A stretch of 64,000 nt of DNA from contig JAVTVY010036974.1 in assembly GCA_036873755.1 (NCBI GenBank), forward strand, positions 62,001 through 126,000. Direction: 5' to 3'. Position numbers and translations under genes: made by a program. The notes beneath the pieces are model-generated. The model worked only from the letters and a program-made list of their open reading frames with translations, was not told the DNA's origin and did no database searches. Shown here piece by piece: positions 23,841 through 35,794 of the stretch. The stretch's first letter is position 1. Each line of letters opens with the position of its first letter. This DNA is from Hanleya hanleyi. Taxonomy: Eukaryota > Mollusca > Polyplacophora > Lepidopleurida > Hanleyidae.

Positions 23841-25545
23841 GGGGTGAACACTCAATCCTGGGACACGGGGGGAGGCGTCATTCCTATTCGCTGAACAATC
23901 TGCTGACAAATTTCGCAAAATACAGAACCATCTTTGTAACTTACTTGTGGAGGACGGATAACTTGTCGGATCTGACGCTAGCTCAACTTGGTAGTCGCTG
24001 AAATCGTAATTCTTGCTTTAGAGCAGTGACCCCTTGTGATAAAGTATAGAAAGAATGACGTCATCATGTGGGCCATACTTTGATTAGTGGATATATCAAC
24101 TATTTAGTCATACACCATGTGTGATATATTTTCGCTACAACTATTTTTGAGTGACAATTGTGTCATTGATAGTTGCTACAAGGGGTTGTGAAAAGTCCGG
24201 ATTCTGGTGAATATTTTCAAAGAGTTCACTATCTAAGGGTTTTTTTAAATTAGCTACTAGTAGGTGAATTTCAAAGATATTTAGGAGCGACTGGTGGAGG
24301 GATGAGTCATCATCGAAAGGCCTGATGACAATTATAATTTTTATCAGCTATAACGTTGATATATATACGGAATAACAGAAGACCAAAAACCGAGCCTTAG
24401 TGGTAAGGATATTTGAAGACGAAATTCCAACAGCTACACTCTGACAACAATTTGCTGACAGTTTTTTTTTACTCTCAAAAAATTACTCCGTGAACTTGTC
24501 AAACAAAAGACAGACACTGTGAAACATTCAAAGGCACTACATGAAAACATGACATAGAATCTGACGTAAAACAACACATGTTGAAAACAACGGCGAATCG
24601 AGTCCATATTTTGACCAGACATGAAAACAAAATGGTGGCCACTTCCTATCTCCTAAATGGTTTTCATGAATGCTACATGTATCAGTCTTCCAGACCGAAT
24701 GATTGAGGCTGTAGGTTTTTCCTCCATTAAACGTACTCGGCTAAGAACGGTGAGATGTATTGTTGTTCACTGTCCAAAACCATGCTGTACATTTTGTTGG
24801 GCACACCTTGTCTCACGTGTTCTCAGTTGGCTTTCTACCCATCAACCAATATGTTCGCATTGTTCCTTTTCCCTGAAATATCAAGAGAAGTGAATATATT
24901 TGAAATAGTCAGAAGGCACAACTGAGAAAAAGCCCAAGAAAGTGGATTATGGAAGTTAATCCTTGGAGCAAAAGTGATTCACTGTCATAACTTGTTTTTA
25001 TTTTTCCTACTCTTCATGGAAAACCATGCTGCAATTTTGAAAAAATAAGTCAATCGGTGAATTTGAGGTCAAAATGTCAAATATGGTGAGAATAGACCCC
25101 GATAATTGTTTGTTGCTCTGGATTGCTTCTAGGATAACATTTTTTTATACGAATAATAGTCAATGTCTTGAATTGAGTTTGTATTCAAACAAATCAACTG
25201 CATTTATAACATGAGATAGCATCTAAAAGGTGCAACAACCCCTCAGCCATACAGTCTTATTCAGTGTATATTGGTACACAATGAATGGAAGCCTGAAAGA
25301 TTTGGTTGAATGCAGAAGATGTTTTAGCAGTGGCTTGTAAAAGATTAAAATATGATAAATTCAGTGTGGGATGTTGGATGCATTGGATGACTATAATAAA
25401 TAATTTGACCAAATTGTATATCTGTGAGTTTAAAATTGGTGAAAATCTGGTCAATGGTTGTCTTAAGATCTGTGGTTGGGGTGTGGATTATTGGGAAAGA
25501 GCCCATGCTCTTGGAAGAATTGATTTATCTGCACCCAACAAAATT
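23841..25545. other. No feature recognised
   Basis: AT-rich DNA with short ORFs of unknown identity (24,657-24,893 plus; 25,306-25,548 plus), neither with a recognisable motif. The second runs directly into the tandem array. Confidence 0.5.
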
Positions 25546-26250
25546 TGAAATCCCTAGCTGAGACCGCTCGGCTTCTATCGCGTTCACATCGCCATATGGA
25601 CATTTTGCGCTACCTTGCCATGGAAACCACAAAAATCATCACAATGTGCCCAACTTTGACAGACCTGTGGTTGATCACCCAACAGTGTTACATAGCAAAT
25701 TTGAAATCTCTAGCTACAACGGTTAGGCTTCTATCGGGTTCACGTCGTCATATGGACATTTTGCGTGACGTTGCCATGAAACCACAAAAAGCATCGCCAT
25801 GTACCCAAATTCAATAGGTTTGTGGTTGACCACCCAACAATCCTGCATGCCAAATTTGAAGTCCCTAGCTGAAACTGTTTGGCTTTTATCGCATTCACAT
25901 CGCCATATGGACATTCTGAGTGACGTTGCCATGGAAACCACAAAAATCATCGCCATGTACCCAAATTCAATAGGCTTGTGGTTGACCACCCAACAATCTT
26001 GCATGCCAAATGTGAAGTCCCTAGCTGAAACGGCTTACCTTCTATCACATTCACAGCGTCATATGGACATTGGTAATGTTGCTATGGAAACCACAAAAAT
26101 CATCATAATGTGCCCAACTTCTGCAGACATGTGGTTGACCACCCAACAATCCTGTGCACCAAATCTGAAGTCTCTAGAGGCAACGGTTTGGCTTCTATAC
26201 CGGTTACAAGAATTGTTGACGACCGGACGACCGATACATGCCGACGACAG
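25546..26250. repeat. Tandem array of ~153-bp units
   Basis: About 4.5 copies with unit starts near 25,546, 25,702, 25,856, 26,009 and 26,163. Each contains 'tccctagctgaaac', 'cacatcgccatatggacatt', 'gccatggaaaccacaaaaat' and 'ttgaccacccaacaa'. Frames stay open on both strands by chance, giving ORFs up to 178 residues. I see no protein family and treat the ORFs as non-coding. Confidence 0.85.
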
Positions 26251-26609
26251 AACCCCGCAGCCTAATAGGGTGACGGGTAAAAACGTCAAAGGGCAATTTG
26301 TGAGAAAAGGGCGAATACAACTTTTCTCTCCATGATTTTACAAGAACTGAATCGGTTCTGAACTGAACCAAGGATCAAAACGGACAAGTTCTGGTCGAAT
26401 CTTATGGCCAAAAGACTGAAAATGGACCAAAACGTTTTCTTGAAATTCTACCATATGGTATGAATATGAACGGATACAGGTCAGAAATGTTTTATTATCA
26501 CGAACATCGTAAATTTCATGATAATAAAATTAGTTAGCATTAATCACAGAAAACACGGTCTAGTCAGAGAAATATCGTGTTGATCCACTGATAAGCTTGG
26601 CATAACGCA

Positions 26610-26800
26610 AAAGCAAAGTAACTCGAAATAAACTTAGTAAACGCATGGTGACACTCTCAATATTTCGACAAAATTCGACAGTTCACATCCTGATGATGAC
26701 AAATAAAAATAAAAAAAAATAAAAAAATAAAAAAATTGTCGAAATATTGAGACTGTCATCATGGATTTACTAAGTTTATTCAGAGTTACTTTGCTTCCCA
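26610..26800. repeat. Hairpin with A-rich loop
   Basis: Arms of about 60 bp (about 26,615-26,675 and 26,737-26,800; 'caatatttcgaca' pairs with 'tgtcgaaatattg') flank an 'aataaaaataaaaaaaaata' loop. Probably a small snapback element. Confidence 0.7.
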
Positions 26801-28410
26801 GAGAAATATATTCAGGAGATTGTTACGCAACATGAAAACGGCAATCTTAAAAAAGAACAGTCAGAATTAAGGCAGCATTCGAAAAAGAACCCAGAAAAAG
26901 CTTTTGAGCGCTGTTATAAATTATATCCATACATCCTACAATTGGAAATGAACCAGCTTGCGAGTTAAAGAAATAGGTCAAAAGGTCAGTGTGAAATCGA
27001 ACTGTAAAACGAGGTAATGATGGAAAGCTCATATTGCTGATTTTACTTTGTCGACTGGAAACTCAGACATCTACCGGTAGAGCCTGAAGGCATGTGGCCA
27101 GAATGGATTTATCCTAAAATTACTTAAATGTTATCACTGTCAAAAAAGTGTGCATACCCTGAGCACTGAAATGCACACTAGTTTGTGACACCTTTCGAAC
27201 ATGTAAAAGTGTTCAAGTAAGAAAACTAGTACGTAAAGAGATTTATATGTCACTGAAGTGTTATCAAGTTCATCAACAAGGCCGTCCTCAACAAAAACAA
27301 CGAAATCGGTTGTCCACAATATCGCCCAGTGTTGAATATTGGAACTCTAAAAAATTCTGAAGTGTGTACTTTTGAACACTTTTACGCACAATTGAACACT
27401 GGTCGGGGACTTCAAAATGGGTCTTGCTTCTTTTTGTCCGTGGATGTCCGTGGATGTCCGTGTACAAATTGATGCCACCTGACTTAGTGACTAATACAGG
27501 ACTAAAGAAGATTTAATTGATTCAAGAAAGACCTTATTATAGCAATACGGGTTCACTCGGGTCAATGATATCCTCTGCCAAGTATATGCCTACCTTTATC
27601 GGAATGTCCCCTCGGAGCTCGATGTGATAACCTTCTCTTCTCTCTAACGTGGCCTTCGTTGTTTCACTAATATGAATCTTCTGAGCTGTCCAAGAAATAC
27701 TGAGAATATATTATACAACAGTAAATGAGTTATTTGTTGCTGACTACATTCTTTCGAAGCTGGTGTTCTATTGACTCTTGAATATGTTGCTTTTTTCTGA
27801 TACGTTTTGAATTTCGTGTCTTATTGGAAGATATACAACACAGGGTGACAAACGCTGATACGTCTTTCCGAGCTATATCTAATGAATGTGTCTCATGTCC
27901 ACACTGGTGTGTCTTTGAGCGGAAATTAGGGGTCTTTTGACATCCTGGGTGAATACCTCTCGATTATTGTAGAGACAAACACCGCAACTGCTTACATGGA
28001 GCACATGTTGTTTAACACATGTTGTGTCTACATTGAATGGTATTGCCGTCAGAAGGTTCGATTGACCAAAACATTTTGTACAATGCGTTTGCAGATATCT
28101 CGATTATTGCACAATCCTCCTCTGTCATTTCTTCTGTTGAACTTCTCTACTCTGTTCCAAATTCATCTTTTGTGAAAAAATTCCCGTTCTACGTGAATAT
28201 TTAAACGAAATAGGGCCTTCAAAGTTGTCTCTCATAGAGAATGGGATATTCGTATAGTCGGGAAATTAAGAAGCATGCAGTCTTGGGTGGCATTGTGCAC
28301 TTTTGGCAATTGGCACGAACATTAGCATTCAGCTATTTGAAGGCCGGGACAAAACCCTCCTCGCCTCATTCTCGCAAGCCAGAGTCATTACCTTCTGGGA
28401 TATATGCCCA
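26801..28410. other. No feature recognised
   Basis: No ORF with family resemblance. A short TGTCCGTGGA triplication lies at about 27,436-27,463. Confidence 0.5.
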
Positions 28411-29035
28411 AAAGAACCTTTCATACTATCAATATCTCGACAATCATTTCTGCGAACTGCGAAATTACATATATCAGAAAAAAACATTTTTCCTTATCCT
28501 CTCAAGCCAGAGAGCCTTTCTGACATCGATCAGCAAATACTGATCATGACAACTAGAACTATAGTAAAGTTATATATTTGCCATCATCCTTACAGCCTTT
28601 CAAATTTTCCAATAAGGATAGGTACTTCCTGGATTTATTGTCTAAGCCTTTGCGTTATCTTCTGGAATATATGCCCAAAAGAACCCTCCCTTTCAGACTA
28701 TCAATATCTCGACAATCATTTCTGCGAACTGCGAATTTACATATATCAGAAAAAAAATCATTTTTCCTTATCCTCTCAAGCCAGAGAGCCTTTCTGACAT
28801 CGATCAGCAAATACTGATCATGACAACTAGAACTATAGTAAAGTTATATAATTGCCATCATCCTTACAGCCTTTCAAATCTTCCAATAAGGATAGGTACT
28901 TCCTGGCCTTATCCTCTCAAGCCAGAGAGCCTTTCTGACATCGATCAGCACATACTGATCATGACAACTAGAACTATGGTAAAGTTATATATTTGCCATC
29001 ATCCTAACAGCCTTTCAAATTTTCCAATCTAAGCC
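28411..29035. repeat. Tandem duplication array of ~270-bp units
   Basis: Two near-complete units and one partial unit (about 28,420, 28,690 and 28,905 starts) share 'caatatctcgacaatcattt', 'gagcctttctgacatcgatc' and 'cttacagcctttcaaat'. ORFs here (up to 164 residues) follow the repeat and resemble no protein I know. Confidence 0.75.
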
Positions 29036-29119
29036 TTTGCGACACTGAAAAGTTCTGAGTCTCAGACTCAGGATATGTATGATCTCGTAATTTAAGCGTA
29101 TGCATTACCACCACTGTCT

Positions 29120-29125
29120 CGCAGA
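29120..29125. repeat. Polinton B target-site duplication, left
   Basis: CGCAGA immediately before the left terminal repeat. The same six bases follow the right terminal repeat at 41,910-41,915. Six bases is the Polinton/Maverick hallmark. Confidence 0.9.
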
Positions 29126-31070
29126 AGTAGTATACAGAAGTGATATAGACTCAGGTTGACCTTTGACCTCGGCCAAACCACTTTTAGTCGGTAGGGGTGC
29201 AAGGTAGGTCAAAGGTCAATGAGTGCACTTGAGCATGAGTGCACTTGAGCATGTACTGACCTGTATCCTCTCATCGTATACAGCGAGAAGATAAGGCCTT
29301 ATTGACCTTTGACTTCGGGCCAAACCACTTTTAGTCGGGAGGGGTGCAAGGTTGGTCAAAGGTCAATGAGTGCACTTGAGCATGTACTGACCAGTATCCT
29401 TTCATCCCGTCCATCATCTGACCTTGGATCATGTTTAGACCTGACCTTGGATCATGCATTAGAGATGCGGTCTGCCTCCGCGGACAGAAAGTAGTCCCAA
29501 ATACGTGGGTTTTCGTGAGAATCTGCGGTCTGCATCCGCGGACAGAAAGTAGTCTCAAGTATATAGAGGGCTGAGGGTATGTCTGACTGTATGGAATGCG
29601 TGTATTGACTTGTGTCTGGGTTTTTTCCATCACGGGGAGTGCGCAGGTGTATGACGTCACTTCCGGTCTGCGTGAATCGGGCGTGACCTGGGTATGACTG
29701 TATGGGATGTACTGACTTGGTTCTGGGGGTTTTCTATGACGGGGAGGTCACGTGATAGTTCAAGGTCATATTGAATGATAAGAATGCATGTACTGATCCG
29801 TTGTGGATATTGACTCTCATTGACCTTTGACCTCAAAAATTTGCATATTGGGGAGAAAAACTACCTCCGAACACAGAAGAGTTCCAATTGTGACCTTTGA
29901 CAGCCAATCAGAAGCGAGTATTTTGACCTCGTCTGGCTGTATACATGTACTGACTTGGTTCTGGGGTTTTTCCATCACGGAGAATGGGCAGGTGTATGAC
30001 ATCACTTCCGGTCTGCGAGTATAGAAAGAGTATTAAATAGCTTATTGACCTTTGACCTCAAACATTTGCATATCGTGACCTTTGACAGCCAATCAGAAGC
30101 GAGTATTTTGACCTCGTCTGACTGTATACATGTACTGACTTGGTTCTGGGGTTTTTCCATCACGGAGAGTGCGCAGGTGCATGACGTCACTTCTAGTCTG
30201 CGCGTATAGAAAGAGTATTAAATAGCTTATTGACATTTGACCTCAAAAATTTGCATATCGTGACCTTTGACAGTCAATTAGAAGCGAGTATTTTGACCTC
30301 GTCTGACTGTATGTATGTACTGACTTGGTTCTGGGGTTTTTCCATCATGGGGAGTGCGCAGGTGTATGACGTCACTTCCGGTCTGCGTGAATCGGTCATG
30401 ACCTGGGTATGTCTGACTGTATGGAATGCGTGTACTGACTTGGTTCTGGTTTTTTCCATCACGGGGAGGTCACGTGATCACACTAGTTCAAGGTCAGGGT
30501 TTTTCCATGAAACCATGGGACGGAAGACTTATATATAGCATAATCTATAGGTGTTGGACGATGTTATTAGGACGAGTCTAGCATCCATGCGACCCGAGGG
30601 TCGAGCGTTTATTGTCCAGTATATCTCCGCAAAAAATAAACAAACAAAAAGGGGATTCTCCTTTGGCATCGATGGTGCTGCCCTCAAGAGGCAGGGTGGG
30701 TGCATGTAAAAAAATTTCCAGATATAAAAAGCGGAACACGGACTTTACCGTAGAATATACTCCTATCAACCCTATCCCAAAGGGGTAATATCGGTCCCCG
30801 GGATTATCGGGGTCTGCTGGGAGAGGTAGGGTGGGGGAGTGGGTGTATGTAAATTTAGGATTTGTCCCGAAACTATAAAAAGCGGAACACGGACTTTACC
30901 CGTAAAATAGGGAAAACCCCTACCAACCCTTTCCCAAAGGGCGAATATCGGTCCCCCGGGGCTTATCGGGGCCTGCTGAGAGAGGTAGGGTGGGTGCATG
31001 TTTTCACAGAAAAAAAAATATAAAAAGCGGAACACGGACTTTTAATAGGGAAAACCTAGTATCAACCCTT
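29126..31070. repeat. Polinton B left terminal inverted repeat
   Basis: Reverse complement of about 39,531-41,909. Contains tandem units of about 185 bp (near 29,899, 30,083 and 30,268), many TGACCTTTGACCT (DR1) sites, GTGACGTCACTTCCGG and TCACGTGA sites. Its inner part has three diverged copies of a 'gcggaacacggacttta' block. ORFs in it are not genes. Confidence 0.9.
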
Positions 31071-31845
31071 CCCGGCCCGGCCCGGCCGCAGCGCGTGCGT
31101 TTTCCGGCCCGGCCGCAGCGCGCGCGCATTACCCGGCCACACGCCTGCGCGGCATCACCGGAATTTCGGGTCAAAAGGTCAAAGGTCACATTCAGGTCAA
31201 AAGGTCCCAGGTTCCCCTTCCGGCAAGGCTCGGCCCTCTCCGGGCCAATAGATAGCCTTTATCTGTCCTCCTGAAGCACCCATGCCCCCCACAATATCGC
31301 CAGCACTATGCCCATGTTAAATGGCCAGTGGGGAACCCTCAGTTTTCCCCAGAACCGTATTGGCACGAAAAAATACATGAAACCATAGAACTTATAGTAA
31401 TAAACTTAATCTATAGGTGTTGTACGAGTCTTCTCTCGGCGTCTTCGTGGTGACATGTGGGGATTCGGTCATGTCTTTCCGCACCTCGAACCTCTATAGT
31501 GTTGTCACTCCACCTGTTGCTCTTGTAACTTGTAACTCCTCGTCAAATTTTTTGTGCTGGAATGCCCGCTCTTAACCTAGACCAAAACATGTACTCGGTC
31601 TGTGGGCTGATTTCATTGGCTCTCTATTTTACTACAGTGTTCTTGCATTGTTTTCTGGACATTGATCGGTTACATTTGGCCCCATCCTAGGCCACTGATT
31701 GGCTACTTTCTCCACAGTGTTCAAGGCCAGTTTGACCGAATCCCCACATGTCTGTCATAGCCTTCATGGCCGCTTGTTTTATGCTCATATAGAAAACACA
31801 CAAGACAGAGGTTTTTTGGTGAGATCTCATTTTGGGTTTTTTTAT
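31071..31845. other. Spacer between left repeat and capsid gene
   Basis: Starts with a GC-rich stretch of CCCGGCCCGGCC and GCAGCGCGCGCG units, also seen in Polinton C at 63,310-63,430, followed by gene-free DNA. On the minus strand AATAAAA at about 31,843-31,837 lies just past the capsid stop and is the likely polyadenylation signal. Confidence 0.6.
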
Positions 31846-33255
31846 TCAGTGAACAACAACAACGCGAGAACAACCACGTGAAAACTGAAGCCCAGAACAG
31901 GGGGCTTTTCGTGAAAGAACTTCAGCCCAGAACGGGGCTTGTACATTGGTGGCAAAGTCACACATGACGTTGCGCGCCTTGTCCACTTGAATGATGTTGT
32001 CAAACTCGGCGTAGCAGACCACATTGACGGTGGTCCCGAGGGTTCGTGTAAAGTGGATTTCCAACCGTAAATTGCCTTGCTTGGCTAGGGCCAGCTGATG
32101 GTCGTTCTCTAATGTGGGGGTCAGATCGAAACAGAACAACGTGTATCCGTTTGCGTAGTCCTCCCGACTGATCATATTCCCTTCGTCCTGGTTGATTTGT
32201 CCGGTGGCTGTAAACAGGCTCTGACAGGCTCGAATGAAATTCCCGCTCCCAAAGTTCGGTGTTAAGGCCGTGGCTGGGACCTGTTGTCCGTCCACATGCA
32301 GGGCCACAAAATTGATGCCGAAATGTTGAAAGTCAAACGGGTTCTCTGGGTAGGCTCCGCTGAAACTAGTATTTTCCACACAGGCCACGATCAATCGTTT
32401 GGGTAGTTCCCCCAGGAACAGGTTTTCTTTGTTGGCGCTCATATTTCCAGCAGGCACGGAGAACACTTTGGTTTGTACACGTCGGATAGGGTACTGGGCT
32501 GGTTTTGTTTCCAAGGCTTTCATGTGTCCCAATTGAACGGCTGGATTCGGTTTCACTTTTCGGACATACAGGACTGCGTCTTGGATGACAATCTTATAGT
32601 CCGCTGCATGCCCCTCTACGTTAGTCGCCATCAAGGCGAAGGTCGGAGGCGCCCGTATCAGTCGGATTTTGATGGGGATCTTGTTCAAGAGGTACCGGTC
32701 TTGCATGAAGAGGTCTGCGTGCAGTCGGCCCATGAGATCCACCGAGGCGCCGTTCGCGGTGAAAGCTTTCCGTTTGTTATATCCTTCATTGTCCACCGTG
32801 TCCATGTGAGCGGCTGTGTCTTGGTAGAATAAAGTCAGCTGTCAGCTGAGATTCTTTAGCCTCTCGTCCATACGATAACAGTGTCTCGATGTAGGCTCGA
32901 TAGGGGTACGTGTTCGTCGAGTCAATGATGAGTTTGTCGCTGATAAAAATATCCACCTGTTGAAACATCGAGTGCAGCCAGAGATTCGTCGGGCCCACCG
33001 TTGCAGCTTGGACGATTCTGGAGCCATCCCCATTGACGACCTTGGCTTTCACATACAAGTAGGTATGGGCTAAATCCACATAGGCCGTATCCGCATTACT
33101 GATGATGAACTCGATGGGCCCTGTTTCGTTGATGCTGGAGAGCGGGAGATGCTCTACCCATAAGCCTTGTTCGCACTGGTCTGGGTGGGCGGGACGGTCC
33201 ACAAATCAAATTCACTGTTGGTGGAGGGGCAGGACTCTGCGTGGATTAACGACAT
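31846..33255 (-). pseudogene. Polinton major capsid protein (two frameshifts)
   Basis: The start is an ATG at 33,255, three bases after the stop of the core-protein gene; the first residues read MSLIHAESCPSTNSEFDLW. The frame shifts near 33,163 (a T appears lost before TGGGTAGAG). The next frame carries GPIEFIISNADTAYVDLAHT and LWLHSMFQQVDIFISDKLI. It shifts again near 32,830 at a CAGCTGACAGCTGA duplication, into the long C-terminal frame (FTANGASVDLMGRLHADLF; PENPFDFQHFGINFVALHVD). These are hallmarks of the invertebrate 'F54H12.2-like' family, the double-jelly-roll major capsid protein of Polintons. About 465 residues in all. It would build the icosahedral shell but cannot be made from this copy as read. 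Confidence 0.85.
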
Positions 33256-33258
33256 GTT

Positions 33259-33622
33259 TTAAGAAAAGATATCCTGGGTCTTCGATGTGCGTCGTCGCTG
33301 GGTCGGACGTCGACTGGTGCGTGGTCTCGGTGGTGCAAGTCTTTTATTCCCTACGGTGCGTTGTGCTTTGGCCACCAAGACGCCTCCCGCTTCTTTGGCC
33401 CGCCGTTTCAAGGCTTCTTTGGGTGCCGTACCCCCCAAGACATCACCGGCGACTTGCAGTCCACTTCGGTCCGCTTGTTTGCCGATCGCTTTCACTCCAC
33501 GCGTCACCAAGGGCAGGAACGTTTTGACGATACTCCCGGGTATGGTCCCCAAGGCCACCTCCGGCCTGTTGGGCATAATAGTCCATATAGCTGCGTGCAT
33601 CGCACTCGTAAGGCACCTTCAT
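33259..33622 (-). pseudogene. Polinton small basic core protein (one frameshift)
   Basis: The ATG at 33,622 overlaps the penton stop as TAATG. The first ~25 residues include SYMDYYAQQAGGGLG, and an extra base near 33,547 (GGGGACCATACCC) shifts the frame. The rest is in the next frame: IPGSIVKTFLPLVTRGVKAI, KEALKRRAKEAGGV and a highly basic tail PRPRTSRRPTQRRRTSK. I recall this as a conserved small protein beside the Polinton capsid gene, compared with adenovirus core or cement proteins; the exact role is inferred. A glycine-rich, amphipathic N-terminus plus an arginine-rich tail suits DNA condensation. A candidate promoter sits inside the penton gene. Confidence 0.75.
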
Positions 33623-34410
33623 TATACAAAGTGGGGAGCTCGTGCTTGTCGAAAATGAAATGTCAGCACCACTTTTCCTCGTTCGAATGCCACCGGTCGT
33701 CCCGTGTCATCTCTTATATCCACCGTGATAGTGTTGATGTCGGTTTGTCGTACGGGCAGGTAGAGCATGTGGGTGAAACTGTGGGTGATTTGATCTCCAT
33801 ACGTCTTTTTAATGGGGACCACCCGTACCAGAGGTGTGTTGATATCGCCCACGATGTGGTTGTCGACCACGTCCGAGTAGACGTAGAGTCCGTACATACC
33901 CGACTTCATATCCATCGGGATCTGGCCATGGTCCTCGGATGGACCCGTGTAGGTCGGATGAGCGAGACCCAGCATTTGCTGTAGGATAGGACTCAGTACG
34001 ACACTCACGTTGGCGGTGAGGAGGATCTGTGCCTTGTCGTTGTGTGCGTTGTAATCGAAATCCACGTGATTCTTGAAAGGAAAGGATTTGACGGCTGTTG
34101 AAGTATTCGTGACCTCCCGTAGAGCCTTATAATGCAACAGTCTTGTCAGCCTTAGCATGAACTCCTTGTGGGTATCGTATTGGCCTTCGGAGAGGGTGAG
34201 TCGGGTGTTTTTTCTTTCGTAGGTCACCTCGTACCACACTTCATTGGCTCGCACGTTGTACCACGAGTAAGGGTATTGGATATCCACGAGGCCACATTCC
34301 CATCGTCCAGGTAAATGCAACGGTTGCGGTAATTGGGGCACGTACTTGGCCAAGGTGTTGTCAGGAAATACATCCAGCGAACTGTTACTGTGTAGGGTGA
34401 GGTAAAACAT
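33622..34410 (-). CDS. Polinton minor capsid (penton-like) protein
   Basis: An intact 262-residue ORF starting MFYLTLHSNSSLDVFPDNTL and containing PGRWECGLVDIQYPYSWYNV. This opening is highly characteristic of the Polinton minor capsid protein, a single-jelly-roll penton analogue that fills capsid vertices. Later parts include THSFTHMLYLPVRQTDINTI. Length fits the family. The start codon lies only 7 bases after the predicted initiator, and its TATA-like box overlaps the stop codon of the upstream gene. The stop overlaps the next start as TAATG. It is one of the few unbroken genes in the element. Confidence 0.85.
   Translation of the reverse strand: MFYLTLHSNSSLDVFPDNTLAKYVPQLPQPLHLPGRWECGLVDIQYPYSWYNVRANEVWYEVTYERKNTRLTLSEGQYDTHKEFMLRLTRLLHYKALREVTNTSTAVKSFPFKNHVDFDYNAHNDKAQILLTANVSVVLSPILQQMLGLAHPTYTGPSEDHGQIPMDMKSGMYGLYVYSDVVDNHIVGDINTPLVRVVPIKKTYGDQITHSFTHMLYLPVRQTDINTITVDIRDDTGRPVAFERGKVVLTFHFRQARAPHFV
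33688..33719 (-). promoter_or_regulatory. Candidate core-protein promoter inside the penton gene
   Basis: Minus-strand TATAAGAG starts at 33,718 and GCATTCG has its A at 33,688 (position 31). The core-protein ATG is at 33,622. It lies fully within penton coding sequence. Confidence 0.45.
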
Positions 34411-34416
34411 GGCGAC

Positions 34417-34449
34417 TGAGCTGTCCTGCTGCTGCTGTTGGTTTTAATA
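34417..34449 (-). promoter_or_regulatory. Penton gene core promoter overlapping upstream stop
   Basis: Minus-strand TATTAAAA starts at 34,449 and includes the TAA stop (34,446-34,444) of the upstream gene. Initiator CTCAGTC has its A at 34,417 (position 33), 7 bases before the ATG. Confidence 0.6.
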
Positions 34450-35283
34450 GGTTTTCCAGGCCTTGGGCGGGTGTGTCCGGCGTCGTGTTCTTCGCGATGA
34501 CTTGCTACGTGTCACGGCTCTGGAGATGTGGGGTGTCTTGATCAAGGGTGGTTTTTTAAAGGAGTGAAAAGAAGGTGCCCGTTGTTGTGGTGTTTTGGGG
34601 GGTGACTCCGGTTCCCAGTCGGCTTCCCAAGAAGGTAGTGGGCCACTCGGCGATTGCTGGGTCCGCTGCATCCAGGCCCAGCGCTGGGGGCTCCCCACCA
34701 ATTCCTGTGGTACATGCATGTCTTTCAAGCCTTGAGCGAAGACCTGCCATCATCGAGGATACGTGTGCGACTTGCGTTGACTCATCAGGTCATTCACTAA
34801 ATCCGTCATGTGAGTACCAGGGACCACCTGATTCTGTACCAGTAGTTCACCTCTATCATTCCAAGTCATGTTAGGATTCTGTTTCATCCGTTGTAATACC
34901 AGGCCAGCTTGTTTCTTGAACGATGCAGGTACACTCTTCAGGACTTCGTCTTCCACCCACTGTGGGGCTGTGGGTGGTACCCCTGGTAATGGCGGCTGTT
35001 GGAACGGTGCTGAGATCGGCGGTGTGTCGCGTGGTTGTGGTGGTGGTGGTGGTGCTGGGGTAGAGAGGGTTTTGTATTGGTCCATGAACGTCATGTACCG
35101 TTGAAGCGTCTCATTGTACCGTTGTACTTTCTCACTGTCGCTTAACCCCGGTCTTTGTAAGATCTGTTGCATCTCTTCATCGAGAGTGTTTATGGTCTTC
35201 ACCGTAGGTGGGACAGGGTAGGGCGATTGGAGGCTTTGAAGGAGCCGTGGTTCGACGAGGACCATTTTTTTCGTGTGGTTCAT
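34444..35283 (-). pseudogene. Conserved Polinton structural-cluster protein with in-frame stop
   Basis: Starts MNHTKKMVLVEPRLLQSLQS. A helical segment (LDEEMQQILQRPGLSDSEKV) is followed by a proline-rich linker (APPPPPQPRDTPPISAPFQQ) and a globular part (PQWVEDEVLKSVPASFKKQA). A TGA near 34,750 breaks the frame. The same frame then continues with WQVFAQGLKDMHVPQELVG and a basic tail ending WKTY, which indicates a simple nonsense mutation. I know this family as a recurrent invertebrate Polinton protein upstream of the penton gene; its function is unestablished. About 279 residues if read through. It overlaps the preceding gene by about 107 bases. Confidence 0.75.
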
Positions 35284-35623
35284 TGTCGGCCGAAGAGTCC
35301 ACCCAATACCGGACCAACACGGAAGCGGCCAACGGTGCTAAGATGGCCCCGAGAAAGCCGCCTTTCTGTAACACCTTTTTCTTTTGTGTTTGAGAGACTC
35401 GCTTCTGGACTAGGGTTCGGAGACCTGTCTTATGCTTGGTCAACTTGGTCTTCTGAGCCTGAGTCAGTGGTACGTTGCCTTTTAACCGGTTGTACCCGAT
35501 CTCGCACGGACAGCGTACAAGGTCAGGGTCCGCACCGCGTACAATGGTTCGGACCAACTCGGGTGGAGCCGTCTTCAATACACGGAGCGTCGGGGCGTGC
35601 TTCCGTACTCGCGCAGACATCAT
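35177..35623 (-). CDS. Conserved basic Polinton protein (MSARVRKH family)
   Basis: The likely start is one of two adjacent ATGs (35,623 or 35,620), giving (M)MSARVRKHAPTLRVLKTAPP. Two short cysteines follow (RCPCEIGYNRLKGNVPLT), then a lysine/arginine-rich region (KTKLTKHKTGLRTLVQKRVS) and LQKGGFLGAILAPLAASVLV, a glycine-rich hydrophobic segment that could insert in membrane or capsid. I recall the family as a very common small Polinton-associated protein; a virion or membrane-active role is inference. The ORF is intact at about 148 residues, and its 3' end overlaps the start of the next gene. A weak TATA-like TACAAAG box lies about 40 bases upstream. Confidence 0.75.
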   Translation of the reverse strand: MMSARVRKHAPTLRVLKTAPPELVRTIVRGADPDLVRCPCEIGYNRLKGNVPLTQAQKTKLTKHKTGLRTLVQKRVSQTQKKKVLQKGGFLGAILAPLAASVLVRYWVDSSADNEPHEKNGPRRTTAPSKPPIALPCPTYGEDHKHSR

Positions 35624-35794
35624 GTACAACTAATGCTAGAACCCACAACTCTGCTCTTTGTATCCTTTTGCGGGCTTTCTACTGAATATCGAACAGAGAC
35701 AAAGTCAACCATGATATGGTATTAATTCTTTTTATTATCCCCATCATCAAACACACACACCCCAGCTGGGGGAGCCACTGTGGGTGGGTTTACA

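Noticed and set aside
25799..26335. 178-residue plus-strand ORF
   Set aside because: Read through 153-bp tandem units; the repeating peptide reflects DNA repeats and matches no family I know.
28303..28797. 164-residue plus-strand ORF
   Set aside because: Lies on a ~270-bp tandem duplication; no recognisable domain and no splice or promoter evidence.
33361..33984. 207-residue plus-strand ORF
   Set aside because: Antisense shadow of the core-protein and penton genes, which have family support on the minus strand.
35167..35685. 172-residue plus-strand ORF
   Set aside because: Antisense shadow of the MSARVRKH-family gene and its neighbour.
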